A DNA stretch of 64,000 nt from Gnetum montanum (Eukaryota; Streptophyta; Gnetopsida; Gnetales; Gnetaceae), in assembly GCA_015680685.1 (NCBI GenBank), contig MNCI01004871.1:698830-762829 (forward strand). Direction: 5' to 3'. A program made the translations under genes and the position numbers. The number at the start of each line of letters is the position of its first letter. The first letter of the stretch is position 1. This document shows positions 44,531 through 56,350 of this stretch, in pieces. The notes under the pieces are model-generated. The model saw only the letters and a program-made list of their open reading frames with translations, had not been told where the DNA came from and searched no databases.

Positions 44531-46183
44531 CTATGGTGTTTTTTGGGTAAGGAGATAAGTAAGAATGCTACTATACCAATTCATCTTTATGGGTTGGTTA
44601 TTTACTACACCGGTAAAGAGGGCTTCATTAGGAAAATGATCAGACATTACATATTCATCCTCTTTGCTGTCCCAGTGCAACTGAGATAAATGATCTGCAA
44701 CTACGTTCTCGGTGCCCTTTCGATCGATCATCGTTAGATCGAACTCCTATAGGATTACCAGCCACAATATAATATGAGGGCTAACCGTTAGCTTGTTCAT
44801 GAGGAACCAGATTGTACTATGATCTATATGGATGAACACTTTGTAACCTAACACATAGTACCTAAACTTATCCAATGCAAACACTACAGCCATTAGTTCT
44901 TTTTCTGTAGTTGTGTAGTTAAGTTGTGCACCGGCGATACTCCTACTTGCACAGTGGATGTAGTAAGGATGTTTTTGGTCATCTAACTGTGTAAGTATGG
45001 CTCCTAAGGCATAATTGGATGTGTCAGTCATTATATGGAATGGTCTAGAATAGTCAGGAACTTGTAGAATGGGAGTTTCTACAAGCTTTTGTTTCAAAGT
45101 TTCGAATGCTCGTTCACATTCCTTGGTCCATTCTAATGGTGTGTCCTTCTTTGTTAGCTCTACCAACAGTTTGGCAATCTTGGAGAAGTTCTCAATGAAT
45201 CTCCTATAATAGCCAGTGTGTTCAAGGAATGACCGAATGTCTTTGACAGTATCCGGTTGATGGGTGATTCCTTGGATGATCCTAACTTTATCTGGGTCTA
45301 CCTCTATTCTTGAATGTGAAACCTTATGCCCAAGTACTACGCCTTTTTGGACCATTAAATGGCTTTTCTGCCAGTTGAGCCTTAAGTTGATTTCTATGCA
45401 TCTTTTTAGCACTTGCTCTAATCGGTCCAAGGCTTGATCAAAACTTGTTCCATAAGTGGAGAAGTCGTCCATAAAGACTTCCACTCCGTTTCCTATCTTC
45501 TATTGGAATATGCTTAGAACTAGGCATTGAAACATGGCAAGGGCATTGCACAAGCCAAATAGCATTTGTTTATATGCAAACATTCCCCAAGGACTGGTCA
45601 ACGTTGTCTTGGCTTGATCTTGTGGGGCTATCCATATTTGGTTGTATCTACTATAGCCATCCAAAAAACTATAATAGGGATGCCCTGCTATGGTGTCTAA
45701 GACTTGGTCAATGAATGGCAACGGAAAGTGATCCATAAATGTTGCCATGTTCAGCAACCTAAAATCTATGCACACCCTCCATTTGCCGCCCTTTTTTGGC
45801 ACGATCACCAGAGGGCTAACCCATTCGCTATCAACAATGGGATATATGAAACCAGCCTTAAGAAGTTGTTCTATTTCTTCTTTTACTACTTGCTTCAATT
45901 TTGGGTTCAATTGCCTCTGCAGTTGTTTTCGAGGTTTCATGGAGGGGTTAGTGTAAATCCTATGCTAGCATATACGAGGATCTATTCCAATTAATTTGGG
46001 GTATGACCAGGCAAAGGCTTTTGACCACTTGTTTATCACTTTCAACAGGCTTCCTTTTTGTTTGGAAGCAAGTCTTGCATTAATGATTACCGATTTTCCA
46101 TTTTCGAGGATCATATATTCCAAACCGGTGGGCAATGGTTTCAAATCTATGGGCTCTTGTTTAAATTTTTCAAGAATTTCCAA
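44531..46183 (-). pseudogene. Reverse transcriptase-RNase H of element A
   Basis: One frame runs from 46183 to 44747 with two stops. RT begins EEIEQLLKAGFIYPIVDSEW and continues VSPLVIVPKKGGKWRVCIDF, YSFLDGYSRYNQI (first catalytic Asp), FGLCNALAMFQCLVLSIFQ, a stop at 45500-45502, then VEVFMDDFSTYG (catalytic DD). The connection reads VVLGHKVSHSRIEVDPDKVR and YYRRFIENFSKIAKLLVELT. RNase H reads FHIMTDTSNYALGAILTQLD, NYTTTEKELMAVVFALDKFR, FIHIDHS. The active sites are intact; only the stops and a frameshift near 44740 break it. Athila-type wording. Confidence 0.9.
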
Positions 46184-46333
46184 TTTCTCCTAGTTGATGT
46201 TTTTAAGGTTAGGACTTGAAAGTTGACAGCAGACTTGCTCTAGTGTATCTATGCTTTCAATGTACGCGCAAGTTATTCCCTCAGTTAGTTTCATGCATGT
46301 TAATGAGTTGCTCTCTTGATCAGCCATCAGCCA

Positions 46334-47221
46334 CTAGGTGTCTTCTTGTCGTGTGGCTGCTGCATACAGGCACTTTTGTATATTAATGTCTTGTGCACAC
46401 CGGTTGCATGCAAGCAATGCTAAACTTTGCACAACCCATGATCTCTGCACGCAATTGCATCCTATATTACTATATGTGATGCATGGAACCTTCTTCTTCT
46501 TCATCTTTTCAAAAGTGTTCTTCTTAGATATTTCCAGGGAACGATCGTGGATTCCTAGACGTGCATCTATAGTACTTAGCCATGCCCTTCCCATTATTAT
46601 CGGGAAGTCCCCTTTACCATTGTTTACTTGTATCACTAGGAAATCAACTGGGTACAACCACCCACACACAGTGGTAACGATGTCCTCCACCAGTCCCAAG
46701 GGAATAGTGATGGACTGGTCGACCAGCTCTAGTCGAATATTGCTCTTTCTTAATGGAGGCAGGTTCCAAGCTTTGTACATCTCTTGTGATATTAGGTTGA
46801 CTTCGGAACCTGAGTCTAGAAGAGCTTTACATGGTTCATTCCCAGCGACTTGGAGATAGATTAAAGGGCTTCGAGGATTAGAGAATTTCCTAGGAAGGTG
46901 GCCCATCTTAATCCAATCAGTAACAGCATGTGTTAACATAACCGTATGCATTGAGCTCAATGTTTGGTTTGAAGGGAGCTCTAAAGCCTTATTTGATGGG
47001 GAGGTGTTTAGAGGTTCAATCGCTTGTGGATGTAAGGGCTTGGTTGGACTGTTGGTTCTGAAGAAAGGTCTTCTCTTCATACGGTTGTCAGAACCAATAA
47101 CGGGTTGAGTATTTACAGCCCTTGTGGCATTGCATTGCTGCGGTTGAGTAGGGAGTTCCCCTTGCATTGCTGGAGTGGGTGGTAATGGAGCTATGGGTGT
47201 GAGAGTTGCAGATGGATTCAA
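46334..47221 (-). pseudogene. Gag C-terminal linker and protease of element A
   Basis: A 295-codon open frame. The first 95 residues are Pro/Thr/Gln-rich (LTPIAPLPPTPAMQGELPTQ), the counterpart of the gag tail in B and C. Then come LPRKFSNPRSPLIYLQVAGN and CKALLDSGSEVNLISQEMYK, a pepsin-like retroviral protease with active site DSG, followed by FLVIQVNNGKGDFPIIMGRAWL, the IMGR.WL segment. This is the longest undamaged piece of the element. The enzyme acts as a dimer on the polyprotein. The frame before it (47463-47263) joins it to gag with a shift. Confidence 0.88.
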
Positions 47222-47559
47222 AGGATGGTATGCTTGTGGGTTATCTCCCCTAGGAGAAGGAGTTATGTAATACTCCTAAGCTTGGTAGTGATGTTGTTTT
47301 GTAACATGACCAACAGAGTCACGTGGAGAGATTGGATGTTGTACTTAATAGCCATATGGGTCTGGTTTCCGGTAGGGTTATTGTTGCCTTGGTGGTGGTA
47401 TCCCCCATGACTGTGGGTATTTCCACTATTGATGTTGCTCAACGGGTTGTGGTGGAGTTCCACTTGGATAATATGTTGAAGGTTGGTGGAACTGCATTGG
47501 GTTACCTTGGGGATAAGGTAATCGTCGGGGTGCCTACCATTTATTAAATCATAGGTTGA

Positions 47560-49466
47560 GTGAATACACCCCAGACTCTTGTAGATGTGAGATTACTGGG
47601 CAACATCCCTTAGGATGGTCGTATTAGCATATCTCACATCCACCATCATTATCCGTGTCTGAATCCACAACCTCTTTAGTGATGGCCATTTTGCCCTTAC
47701 CCTTGTTACGTGCATTGTCCACTTCTCTCTTTTTCTTTTTGTCACAGTCACTACCTCGCTCCCTAGACTCCTCTACAATTTTAAGAACAATGTCAAACCT
47801 ACTATCCAGGGAGTTCCACATTTGGTCTATCTTTGTCAATACTTCTGTTGTTAACTTTTGGAGCAGCAAAGCTTTCCTATTCACCATCTCTTCGAGTGGT
47901 GACTCTTCTTCCTCCTCATAGAATCTCACTTCCCTTTTTCGAAGGGAAGGATCTCGGTTGTATTCTTTCGCACTTTCTCTCTTTCGTAGCTCACATTCTT
48001 CTTTGGCTACTTGCTCTAGCAATCTATGAATTGGATGAGACCTAAGCTCTGGTAATCTCCCTTGGGCATATGTCCCAAGGGTTCTTCTTGTTTCATGCCT
48101 AAGTCCATCTACGAGATGGCGTAGTTGATCCCGCTGCGAATAACCATGGCCAGGGCAACGATGTAACAGTGCATAATAGCGGCCCATGGCAGCATCCAAG
48201 GGTTCATGATTTTCTTGCTTCCATCCTTGGATTTTCTTTTGTAGGTTAGACACTCGGGAGTATGTTTGGTACTTATAATTGAACAGTTCTAACATTGTAC
48301 TCCACCTTCGAATGGATTCCGATTCTAAGAACCGGTACTAGCTTTCAGCTTCTTTCACTAGTGTCCTTGGGAACAACTTCAGTTTTTGCCATTCGTTTTC
48401 TATGTTTTGCAAGGCACATGCATCGTGGAATGCTTGTAAGTGATTTTGAGGATTAGTGTTGTATCCCTCTTCAAATCATGGGATGTTGTTCATGTCTAAC
48501 CTCTTGATCCTACTATCCTTTTGGTGCTTGTGGGAACTCTTACGACCTCTGTTATATCTAGCATGCTTCTAGTTGCGAGTAGGGGTTCTTCATGGTCATC
48601 TCGTTCATATCCCTTCTTCTATGCCTTGATTCCTTAGAGTGCCCTTGTTCTCATTCTCGACTGTCTCGTCGATGTTTTTCACTTTGTTTCCCCTTATCCT
48701 CACGATTGGTTTCCTTATGGCTGTGTCCGAACACTGAAGGAGAGGGTGAATGTGATAATGAAGGTGAAGAAGAAAGAGAACCATCACCATGATGGTGTTT
48801 TCTACCTTCTCTTCGGTGGTCTCGGCCTTGATCGTGATCACGATCAAAACGTCCACCCTTATCGTGTGTTTGTGTTCCTTCCTTGAACACTTCGTGTTCA
48901 TGGGTATCAAAACCAGGGTTGTGAACCGTGAAGCGGAGGTTCTGATACATCACCTCTTGACCATCATTAGGAGGAGGAACATCATTTTGTGGGGAACTTG
49001 TTGAAGTAGGTTCACCACCCTTAATTTCTCTTAAGTCGTACGGAGCGTTGTGGGGCCATTTACTCTTCAAGGATGTGTGGTAACTTTCCTGTTGCAACTC
49101 CCTTTGACGTTGCGCTTCTATGGGATAATAGTCCCTTGTGTCATGATCTCATGCAATGTATTCCGCATATAAGAATGGCATGCCTATTCGTGTGAGAGCA
49201 CGAAGGAGCATGTTGGGGACTGATCGGTCTAGAGGCAACACTATGTTACCCTCTAAGTCTCTCCAACGTAGTTGTTCATCTTGGTGGAGAATAAAGGTGA
49301 AATCAGGTACATACTCATCGTGATGAGTATATACCACTCGAAATTGTTGAGGAACTGCCAGATCTTGGTTACATGTATTATGTCGCCGACTATCTCTTGT
49401 GTTAGTCCTAGGCAGTGAAATGCTCTTATGCGAAAAAGAAGACATTTTGTCTTGTTCGGTATGCAA
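47560..49466 (-). pseudogene. gag of element A
   Basis: An N-terminal open part (49466-49149) starts near MSSFSHKSISLPRTNTRDSR. 49097-48651, in the same frame, has an Arg/Asp/His-rich stretch and SLSSSPSLSHSPSPS. After a stop-rich part, 48295-47624 in another frame carries the gag core: LFNYKYQTYSRVSNLQKKIQ, MGRYYALLHRCPGHGYSQRD, HETRRTLGTYAQGRLPEL. A knuckle CEIC*YDHPKGCC follows at about 47600-47640, one codon turned into a stop. The core is 50-60% like those of B and C by eye, enough to suggest one packaging system. Confidence 0.85.
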
Positions 49467-49571
49467 TTTACCGTTGTCTTATCTTTTCTTGATTAACCCT
49501 AAGAGTTCGTTCTAGCATCCTAACGATATGGATGATTTCCTATGTTCTACATAGCACACAAACAACTAAGT

Positions 49572-49589
49572 CCATGGCAACGGCACCAA
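49572..49589 (-). promoter_or_regulatory. Primer-binding site of element A, tRNA-Asp-like
   Basis: Read on the minus strand, TGGTGCCGTTGCCATGGA directly follows the LTR end (one T between). It differs from the tRNA-Asp complement TGGCGCCGTTGCCGGGGA at two or three bases. Athila-type elements commonly use this tRNA. Confidence 0.75.
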
Positions 49590-50374
49590 TGATGAGTGGA
49601 GAGGTACCCCTACACTCAACCATACAAATAAGAGCGTTTCACGCGCGATCCAATCGAACTCCAAGGACTAAGTGCTTACGTGCCTTAATGGAACACTCAA
49701 GGTTAATCAATCGTTGTCCTCCCAAACTTACTTGTATTGTCATGGTTGTATGGTTAAGTAAGCTTGAGGTATGTGATTTTTGTAACTTTTATCTTTTTAA
49801 TGTCTTATGCTAATAAAGGAAGGGAAAGAGAACTAAGTGACTAACTTACATTAACTATTCATTAACTAAGTTCTAATTGTTTCTAACACCAGTATCTGTT
49901 CCCACTTTTTGTACACATCCTGAACTAGTGCAACACTGCTGGGATTACCAAACACTAGTCGTTATTGGGTTACCAAGCGCTACACGCATGCTCGAAGCAG
50001 TCATACTGAGTGTACTTAACTAAGAGTGTTAAGGGTTGAGAGAGAAATTAATTAACTAGAAAAGCATTAAACATTCAATGAGAATTAGTTACTAATTAGC
50101 TTAATCTGTATGCTGCAAGGTTTATCATAAAGTTCATCTTTATTGCCGTACACAAATGTGTGCTCAGGTACAATTTGCTCGAATAAAGATCTGTTCACTT
50201 GATGACTCCTACTGCGGGCACACAAAAATTATTCTAACTCTGGAATGGTAAAACTGCAAGAGTTTGGCTAATGGTCTAAGTCTAACTATCTTGAATAAGG
50301 GAAACCACCTCTTATTTATAGAAGATGAGGTAGGACGTGATATCGCATGGTGGATGCAATATCGCGGCTCATTA
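49590..50374 (-). mobile_element. 5' LTR of element A
   Basis: The LTR is 785 bp. On the minus strand it starts TAATGAGCCGCGATATTGC (one base off the TGATGAG end) and ends CCACTCATCA before the primer site. The TATA box CTATAAATAAG is at 50311-50321 and the polyadenylation region is near 50185. The outer duplication CTAAG follows at 50375-50379. Confidence 0.92.
50311..50321 (-). promoter_or_regulatory. TATA box of element A
   Basis: CTATAAATAAG is read leftwards, identical to the box in the partial and solo LTRs. GATATC words lie 20-60 bp upstream. Confidence 0.7.
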
Positions 50375-50550
50375 CTAAGCAACTAAGCAAAAATAAGAAG
50401 AAAAAGAACTCACAAGATTTAAACTAAGCAGCTAAATTGATGATGCAATTAGCAAGTCAATTTTACAAGTAGTCTATAATATTTCTTCTTGATCTCCCTT
50501 TCTTTTTTCATTCTACCCTTGAAGCTCTTTTTATAGTGGTAGTTATAAAT
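50375..50550 (-). repeat. Dispersed repeat E, copy 4 (inverted), right part
   Basis: This continues the E copy interrupted by element A ('ctaagcaact..' onward matches the reverse complement of 35120-35325). It ends near 'tagttataaat', where the LINE 3' end begins. Confidence 0.65.
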
Positions 50551-50712
50551 TTAATTAATAGAGAAAAAACAAAATAGTACAAAGGGGATAAAAGAGAGGG
50601 TCAAAAAAGATGAAGAGGTCTCAAAGAAGGAGACACTAACAGCCAAAGGGGAAAAGCTCACCTCAAAAGAGGAAAAACTACAAGAAATTAGGAAAAACGG
50701 GAGAGAAAAAGT

Positions 50713-51914
50713 TCAAGAGCTCAACTGCAGCATTAGCTGTTGAACAATGTCTCCTTGAATAGACAAGGAGAGAATATTAGTAGGAGAATCACGTTGAAAT
50801 ACCACATTACAACCAAATTTCCAGATAGCATGGAGAATAAGGGGACAAAGGCGACACCAGATATAAATCAAAGAGCCTTGAAGATGCAGAGCGTCACCAA
50901 AAAGAACCTCATCCAAGCTTGGTCGAAAACCCTCTAAAAACCTGCCACACCAAATCCAAGAGCTATGAGCAAGGGGACAAGAAAAAAAATAGTGAGTAAA
51001 TGCATCTTCCCTGTGACAAATAGGACATCGCGGGTCAGGAACTCCCAGATGAGAGCGTCGAACACCCATAGGAAGACCTTGGTGAATCAGATACCACAGA
51101 AAATGTTGAATCTTTGAAGAAGTAGGAGTAGTCCAAATAGTCTGAATACGTTGCTTCCAAACCTGCACATTAAGATTAACTTGCCAAAGATGGTTGAATC
51201 TAGGCCAAATATTAGTAGTGGAATTAATAAGAAAGTAAACAATCTTAGAATTATAGGGAAAAACTTGATGACCAGAAATCCAAGAAAGATCTAAAAAACC
51301 ATTAAGGGAGTCTTGAATAACAATACTTTTGTTCAAGCTATCCAAAATCGAACAAAAGGTAGACTTTTGAGCAGCATTAATACGGTAAATAAGGTGACAT
51401 TCAGTCCAAGTAATCCAATGATTATGAATGCGAAGAGAGGAGAGGGAGGAGATGCCAAGCTTATCCCAAGTGCTACATAGACGAGGACGCTTAATGGCCC
51501 AAGGTTCATTGTGAATGGGAATCCACCAAGGAGAAAGCTTATCAAGTGTAGAGGAAGAAATAGTGATAGTGTTAAAGTTCCAAAACTGACTGATATAACA
51601 CCATGCCTTCCAAATGTGTTTGATGACAACAGAACCAGAAATGGTAATACCAGTGGGAAAAAGAATCCAGTTAAGGAAATGAGTATTATTCCAATAATTA
51701 CTACCTTTGGGCTTCCCAAGCTGTATGCGTTTAAGGAAAAGAAGCTTCCAAGGTTCAGAGCCAGATAAGCATTTGGCCATCCATTTGGCACATAACACAA
51801 TGCCCTATTGGTAGCAATTAATGAGGCCCAAACCATCGTCCTCTTTATGAGAAGTACAGATGTTCCAAGCAACCCGACAAAATCCTTTCCTAAAAGTTGC
51901 CAAGACTTAGACAA
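50713..51914 (-). pseudogene. LINE ORF2, C-terminal part with zinc-binding domain
   Basis: After a break at 51915 the text resumes in another frame with FCRVAWNICTSHKEDDGLGL, then a long open frame 51798-50713. It ends with the zf-RVT region: KIQHFLWYLIHQGLPMGVRR, DPRCPICHREDAFTHYFFSC and PLAHSSWIW (C-X2-C...H...C). The thumb segment that normally links the FADD region to the 'W..C.....GGLGL' block is missing, roughly 100-150 residues. Confidence 0.85.
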
Positions 51915-51917
51915 CGC

Positions 51918-54086
51918 CTAGGCTTGAACCTCTTTGTTGCAAAAGATAGAAGATTTGAACCAATTAATCTGAGAGTTTAAGAGTCTAAAATATTGATCAA
52001 TGTGATAAAAAAGACGATCAGCAATAAGAGCATCATTTTTTATCATAAATAATGAGTCATCAGCAAAATGCATATTCAATAAGGAAGGAACATTATGATC
52101 AATGAAAATACCTTGAAGCAAATTTTGTTCCTTATCCTTATGAATAGCATGACACAAAAAGTCCGCAGCAAGAATGAAGAGGTAAGGAGCAAGAGGACAA
52201 CCTTGCCTAACAGAGCGCTCAAGCTTAAAGTAGTTAGTTAAGCCAGCATTAGTAGCCACAAGGGCATTGGCGTCAGCAAAATGAGTCTCCAACATTTTAA
52301 TAAAATTAATGTGAAAACCATATTTATGAAGGCAAGCAATAACAAAATTCCACTCGATTTTGTCATACGCTTTAGCATAATCAAGCGTAAGAAAAGCAAT
52401 GTTTTGATTGGAGTCCTCAGCCCATTGCATACCTTCCCAAGCCACAACCACATTATCAAGAATATACCTACCCTTAACAAAGCCTGTTTGCATTGGGGTA
52501 ATGATCTGAGGGATAATTAGCTTCAATCTATTAGCAATACATTTAGCCAAAATCTTGTAAACAAAGTTAAGGAGAGTGATAAGACGCCAGTTACCAGTCA
52601 ATGAAGGATCACCTGTTTTAGGAATAAGACGGATGACACCTCTATTTAACTTAGGACCGAGAGACTGTTGATTTATGGCTTCTACAAAAACATAAGAGAG
52701 GTCTGAACCCACAATATCCCAATGATTCTTAAAAAACTCAATGGGGATGCCATCAAAACCAAGGGCTTTATCATTGGCCAGGCTAAACACAGCAGCCTTG
52801 ATTTCAGAAAGAGAGATATCTTGAGCGAGAAGATGATTGTGACTGCTATGGACAATACTCAGTAGGTGATCTGAGTTAGTAGCAAACTCATCCTGATCAA
52901 ATCCATTGGAGACAAAGAGGCATTGAAAATGTTGTTCAAGAAAACCATTTATAACATGAGGATCAGAGGTAAGTTGGCCATTCACTTCCAAATGTTCTAT
53001 AGTAGGGAAAGTACCTCTACCCTTTAAAAATTTGAAGAACTCTTTACAGGGTTCTCCCTCAATTTTTAACCAGTTGAGACGACTCTTGATGAGAGCACTT
53101 CTAGCAGAGTACATATCCCATTTTTGTTTAACTGAGCGAACATAAGTTAGCCCTTGTTGAAGAGCAACATTAAAAGGGTCATGTTGAAGTGCAGAGTTAA
53201 GTTTTTGCAATTTAGAACTAACATTCGCCTCAATAGACCTACATTTCTTAGCATATTGCTTGCCCAACCAGCGAGCAAAGTTGCGAATATGAGAAGTGGC
53301 ACGCAACCACCAGTCAATCCAACCTAAATTGCCTGATGGCCTTCTCTCAGCATTCCAAAGAGATGTCAAAAGACCTTTACCAGAAGGAGTAAGAAATAAA
53401 GAGGCATTCATGCGAAAAATTTGGCGATGTTGAGCTAAAGATTTAGAACCAAAGGTCAAAGTGAGAGAAATTGGAAAGTGATCTAAGAGGGTAGCATCAA
53501 GGTGGACCTTAGCATGACCATCACAAAACCATGAGGAATAACTAGAGAAATAAAATCGATCAAGTCGCTCACAAATGCGATCAGCACCAATCCTAAGGTT
53601 GGACCAAGTAAACCAACCTTCACGATTCACGTTAGAGCTGGCAACATCAGAGAGACAAAAGTGCTCCTTAACATCACTCCAACTAGAAAGCTCGAGGCTA
53701 GTAAGTTGAGAAGAGGCTCCACCAACTTTATCATAAGGATGTTTGATCATATTAAAATCACCTCCAAAGAGCCGAAAAGGACCAGAAGCACCTTGAAGAG
53801 TAGCCCAAACAAAAGAGGTGTGACTACCATGAGAGAGAATTTTGTTAGACCAAGATTTATTGATAATAAGGGTTGCACCACCTTGACCAGTAATATGATT
53901 TGTGGAAAAGACAATAGAGTCAGGTAGGATGCTATTGCCTGCAATAATTGCATCCAGAGTAGAAATTTTAACCTCTTGCAGGAGAAGGAAGTCAGGAAGC
54001 AAAGGTCGAGAGCGAATAAAAGCACTGACCACCCGTGTTCGGAGGTGATTGGAGAGCCCCCGAACATTCCAAGAATAGATTAACAT
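51918..54086 (-). pseudogene. LINE ORF2: endonuclease and reverse transcriptase
   Basis: An open frame of 722 codons. The endonuclease (residues 1-220) has YSWNVRGL, LLLQEVK, GGDFNMI and the LLDHFPISL end. About 35-40 residues between WATLQGASGPF and RLFGGDFN, where the family has a YAP-type strand, are absent. RT (about 400-700) shows ALGFDGIPIEFFKNHW, IRLIPKTGDP, WRLITLLNFVYKILAKCIAN, FLTLDYAKAYDKIEW, VRQGCPLAPYLFILAADFL and HFADDSLFMI; FADD is at 52056-52067. Target-primed reverse transcription would need both domains. It ends in a stop after CNKEVQA. This is the longest open frame in the window. Confidence 0.92.
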
Positions 54087-54151
54087 CTAGAGAAGGGGGA
54101 GGAGGCCCCCGCCCTAGTTGCAGAGTTAACAATGTCTAAAGAAATCATTTC

Positions 54152-55129
54152 CTAGTTGTGATCAATGGCAGTAAAGGGATTGTGGGTGAGTAAGAGAGTT
54201 TGAGTGGATTGGTTGGACGGAAGTGTAACATCGTTGGTAAAAGACATACCCCAACGTTTCCTACTGAGGGGAACTTTTTGAAATCCTTCATCATCAATAG
54301 GAGGGTTGTTAGAAGCCGTAAAAACATATGGGTGTTTTCCCTTTGCTGATGAAGAAGCATGAGGAGGTGGCTTTTTGGTAACCTTACTTTGAGACCTAGG
54401 TGTGGGAGGAGCCTTATTGCTAATAGAGGAAACCTCAGGATTAGTAGGGGAGGATTGTTGTGATCGTGCTTCCGCTGCCTTCTTTGGTAACATAAAGGGG
54501 CATGAGACAAACATATGACCCTCTTGGTGGCAGTAGTGACAAGAGTTGGGAAGGCTGTAATAGACCACCTTTTGCATATAGTTAATACCACCTGCATGCA
54601 AAATAAGTTCTCATTTAAGGGAGTCTAAGTCCACTTCAATCATATATCGAGTCCTGCGAAGGCCACTAGGTGTACCTAAGGATTCAGTGTGTTTGATTAA
54701 TCCAAGGCGAGACACAATATCCCTTTCAACTCTTTCAAAAATCAAGGGGAGATTCGGTAACTCTACAAAACAAGGGACTTTTCGAAATTCAGGAGAAGTT
54801 GGGTTGAGAGAAGGAGTCCACTTGCAAATAATCAATAAAGCATGATGATGGTGAAAGAAACTAATGCTAAGAGCTTCAGAGACCATCTCTGAGTTAATAA
54901 ACTCAACAAGTAGAAAAGAATTAGACAAATATCAAACATGTGAAGCTATCAAACCACGATCTTTCCAAACAGAGTTGACATGATGCAAAAAGCTAGAAGA
55001 GTGGGGCAGGTAGCCTAAAATTTGCATAAAGACATACTTGCTAGAAATGTCATGGGTGATAGATTCAAACAAATCATTAGGAAGCTCGTAGAATGGCTCG
55101 GAAGAAGTGGAGCCACCATCTGGCGACAT
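54152..55129 (-). pseudogene. LINE ORF1: nucleic-acid-binding protein
   Basis: A single frame from ATG 55129 (MSPDGGSTSSEPFYELPNDL) to 54152 is broken by two in-frame stops (54932-54934 and 54611-54613). The upstream 55306 Met is in frame but lies in GC-rich leader text. The middle, FLLVEFINSEMVSEALSISF and CKWTPSLNPTSPEFRKVPCF, resembles the DUF4283-type RNA-binding fold of plant LINE ORF1. A knuckle CHYCHQEGHMFVSC (C-X2-C-X4-H-X4-C) is at about 54500. A Ser/Pro/Lys-rich tail follows. It would bind the LINE RNA. Confidence 0.85.
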
Positions 55130-55350
55130 GGCAACCGAAGGAGCTGATCTAAAATAGGTCAGAGAGCCTTCTCTTCCACGATCACAAAATAGAACAGGTA
55201 GCAAGATCTGCCTGAGATCTGCAAAGGTGCCTTGATCTGATCTGACCTCATAGGCAGCGAGATCTACCCGAGATCTGCTAGGGCGCCCTAATCCGATCCG
55301 ATCCAATCTCCGTTCCTCGCTCTACCTTCATTTGCAGATCCGATCCGCAA

Positions 55351-56345
55351 TTATTCTAATATTGTCATGCAAGGTCAACCAGCATCATGGTTCTGAAAAG
55401 TTCTTCCGAATCAGATGCAATGAAGAAAATTTGAATCTGTTGCCACAAAAACGCAAGGTAAATCACGGACGCTGCTCAAGAGGGGTTGATAAGTCAAGTG
55501 GACCATCCTCTTGGATAAGTCAAAAGGGCCACCTCGAAACATATTTGAAATCTTGAAGCATACTTTCTATCTTTTAACATATAAAATAAAGCTAGACATC
55601 AATGTTCATCATTATGTATTCATGAATATTCATGGCTCTTATGACCATTATGTATAACAAAGTGGTTGAGACTAAGGTATATATGATTCTTGACCCAAAG
55701 TCTCTTAAATCATTGAGGATAGGGCTTGGCAATCCTAGAAAGCTTTTTTCCAAAAAATTATTATTCTAAAATCTCTCTTCAATTAGACATTGCCTTCCAT
55801 TTGGATCAAAAGTAGTTGAATCTTAGTCAACAAACAACACTAGCACTTCATGTATGAATTTCATTTACAATGGTACTACTAGCTCATTAACTATGCACAT
55901 GTAAACCTCGTAACCCAATTCATTGGGCAAAGGCACATTTTAGTTATAACCCACTCTTTTCCTTTGACCAACTTCATTATGCAAGTCTATTTAAGGATGT
56001 GAAGATTCCAAAGAGCCATGATTCACATTGAAAAGAGGTTGAGGATAGCATTTGGGTCATAAGATCTATTTGTTGTTCCATTGCCATAATGTATATCAAT
56101 GTCAATGATACCAACTCATTTGTAACCAGAATCTAGAGCTAACTAAATAATAAGGGCTTGGACAAGTAAGTTTATATATTCTGAATGGTGGAATCATGCA
56201 ATTCTAAAAGTAAAGCCAGTATCCTAGAGTGCCATTTTTTTTTGTTAAAATATATAGTAGAACTTATAGCACCATAACCTCATAAAGCCTATTCCATTAA
56301 ATGAACAAAAGTGCCAATATTTGTATTCTTATTTTTGAGCCATTA
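55351..56345. other. Unassigned DNA between the LINE and element C
   Basis: No gene is recognised. By position it may be the downstream part of the gag-pol relic seen at 63091-64000, now split by element C and a solo LTR, but no pol motif could be read. Confidence 0.4.
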
Positions 56346-56350
56346 GGTGT

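Larger units (their letters stand above)
40603..50374 (-). mobile_element. Element A: full-length Athila-like Ty3/gypsy retrotransposon
   Basis: A 9772-bp element on the minus strand has LTRs of 785 bp (5', right) and 766 bp (3', left) and a 5-bp duplication CTAAG (40598-40602, 50375-50379). The order is tRNA-Asp-type primer site, gag, protease, reverse transcriptase, RNase H, integrase, 1.9 kb of 3' noncoding DNA, G-rich tract. The primer site and the RT wording (FGLCNA..FQ..LSIF, VEVFMDDFSTYG) are Athila-like; no chromodomain follows integrase. Catalytic residues mostly survive, but stops and frameshifts interrupt all frames. It is the only near-complete pol here, and a model for the helper that B and C would need. 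Confidence 0.92.
50560..55350 (-). mobile_element. L1-type non-LTR retrotransposon (LINE), near full length but defective
   Basis: On the minus strand a GC-rich 5' leader with GATCGGATC words (55350-55130) precedes ORF1 (55129-54152). A 65-base spacer, ORF2 with endonuclease and reverse transcriptase (54086-51918), its C-terminal part in a shifted frame (51914-50713) and a short 3' tail follow. Plant L1 elements have this two-ORF layout. In-frame stops and two internal losses make it inactive. No clear poly(A) or target duplication was found; the 3' tail ends near 50560 in 'tattaattaaat'. Confidence 0.9.

Noticed and set aside
51333-51914. 193-codon minus-strand frame with hydrophobic runs, like a membrane protein
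   Set aside because: Only its first few codons follow the LINE; the ORF2 C-terminal text lies in another frame (51798-50713) with the zinc-binding motif.
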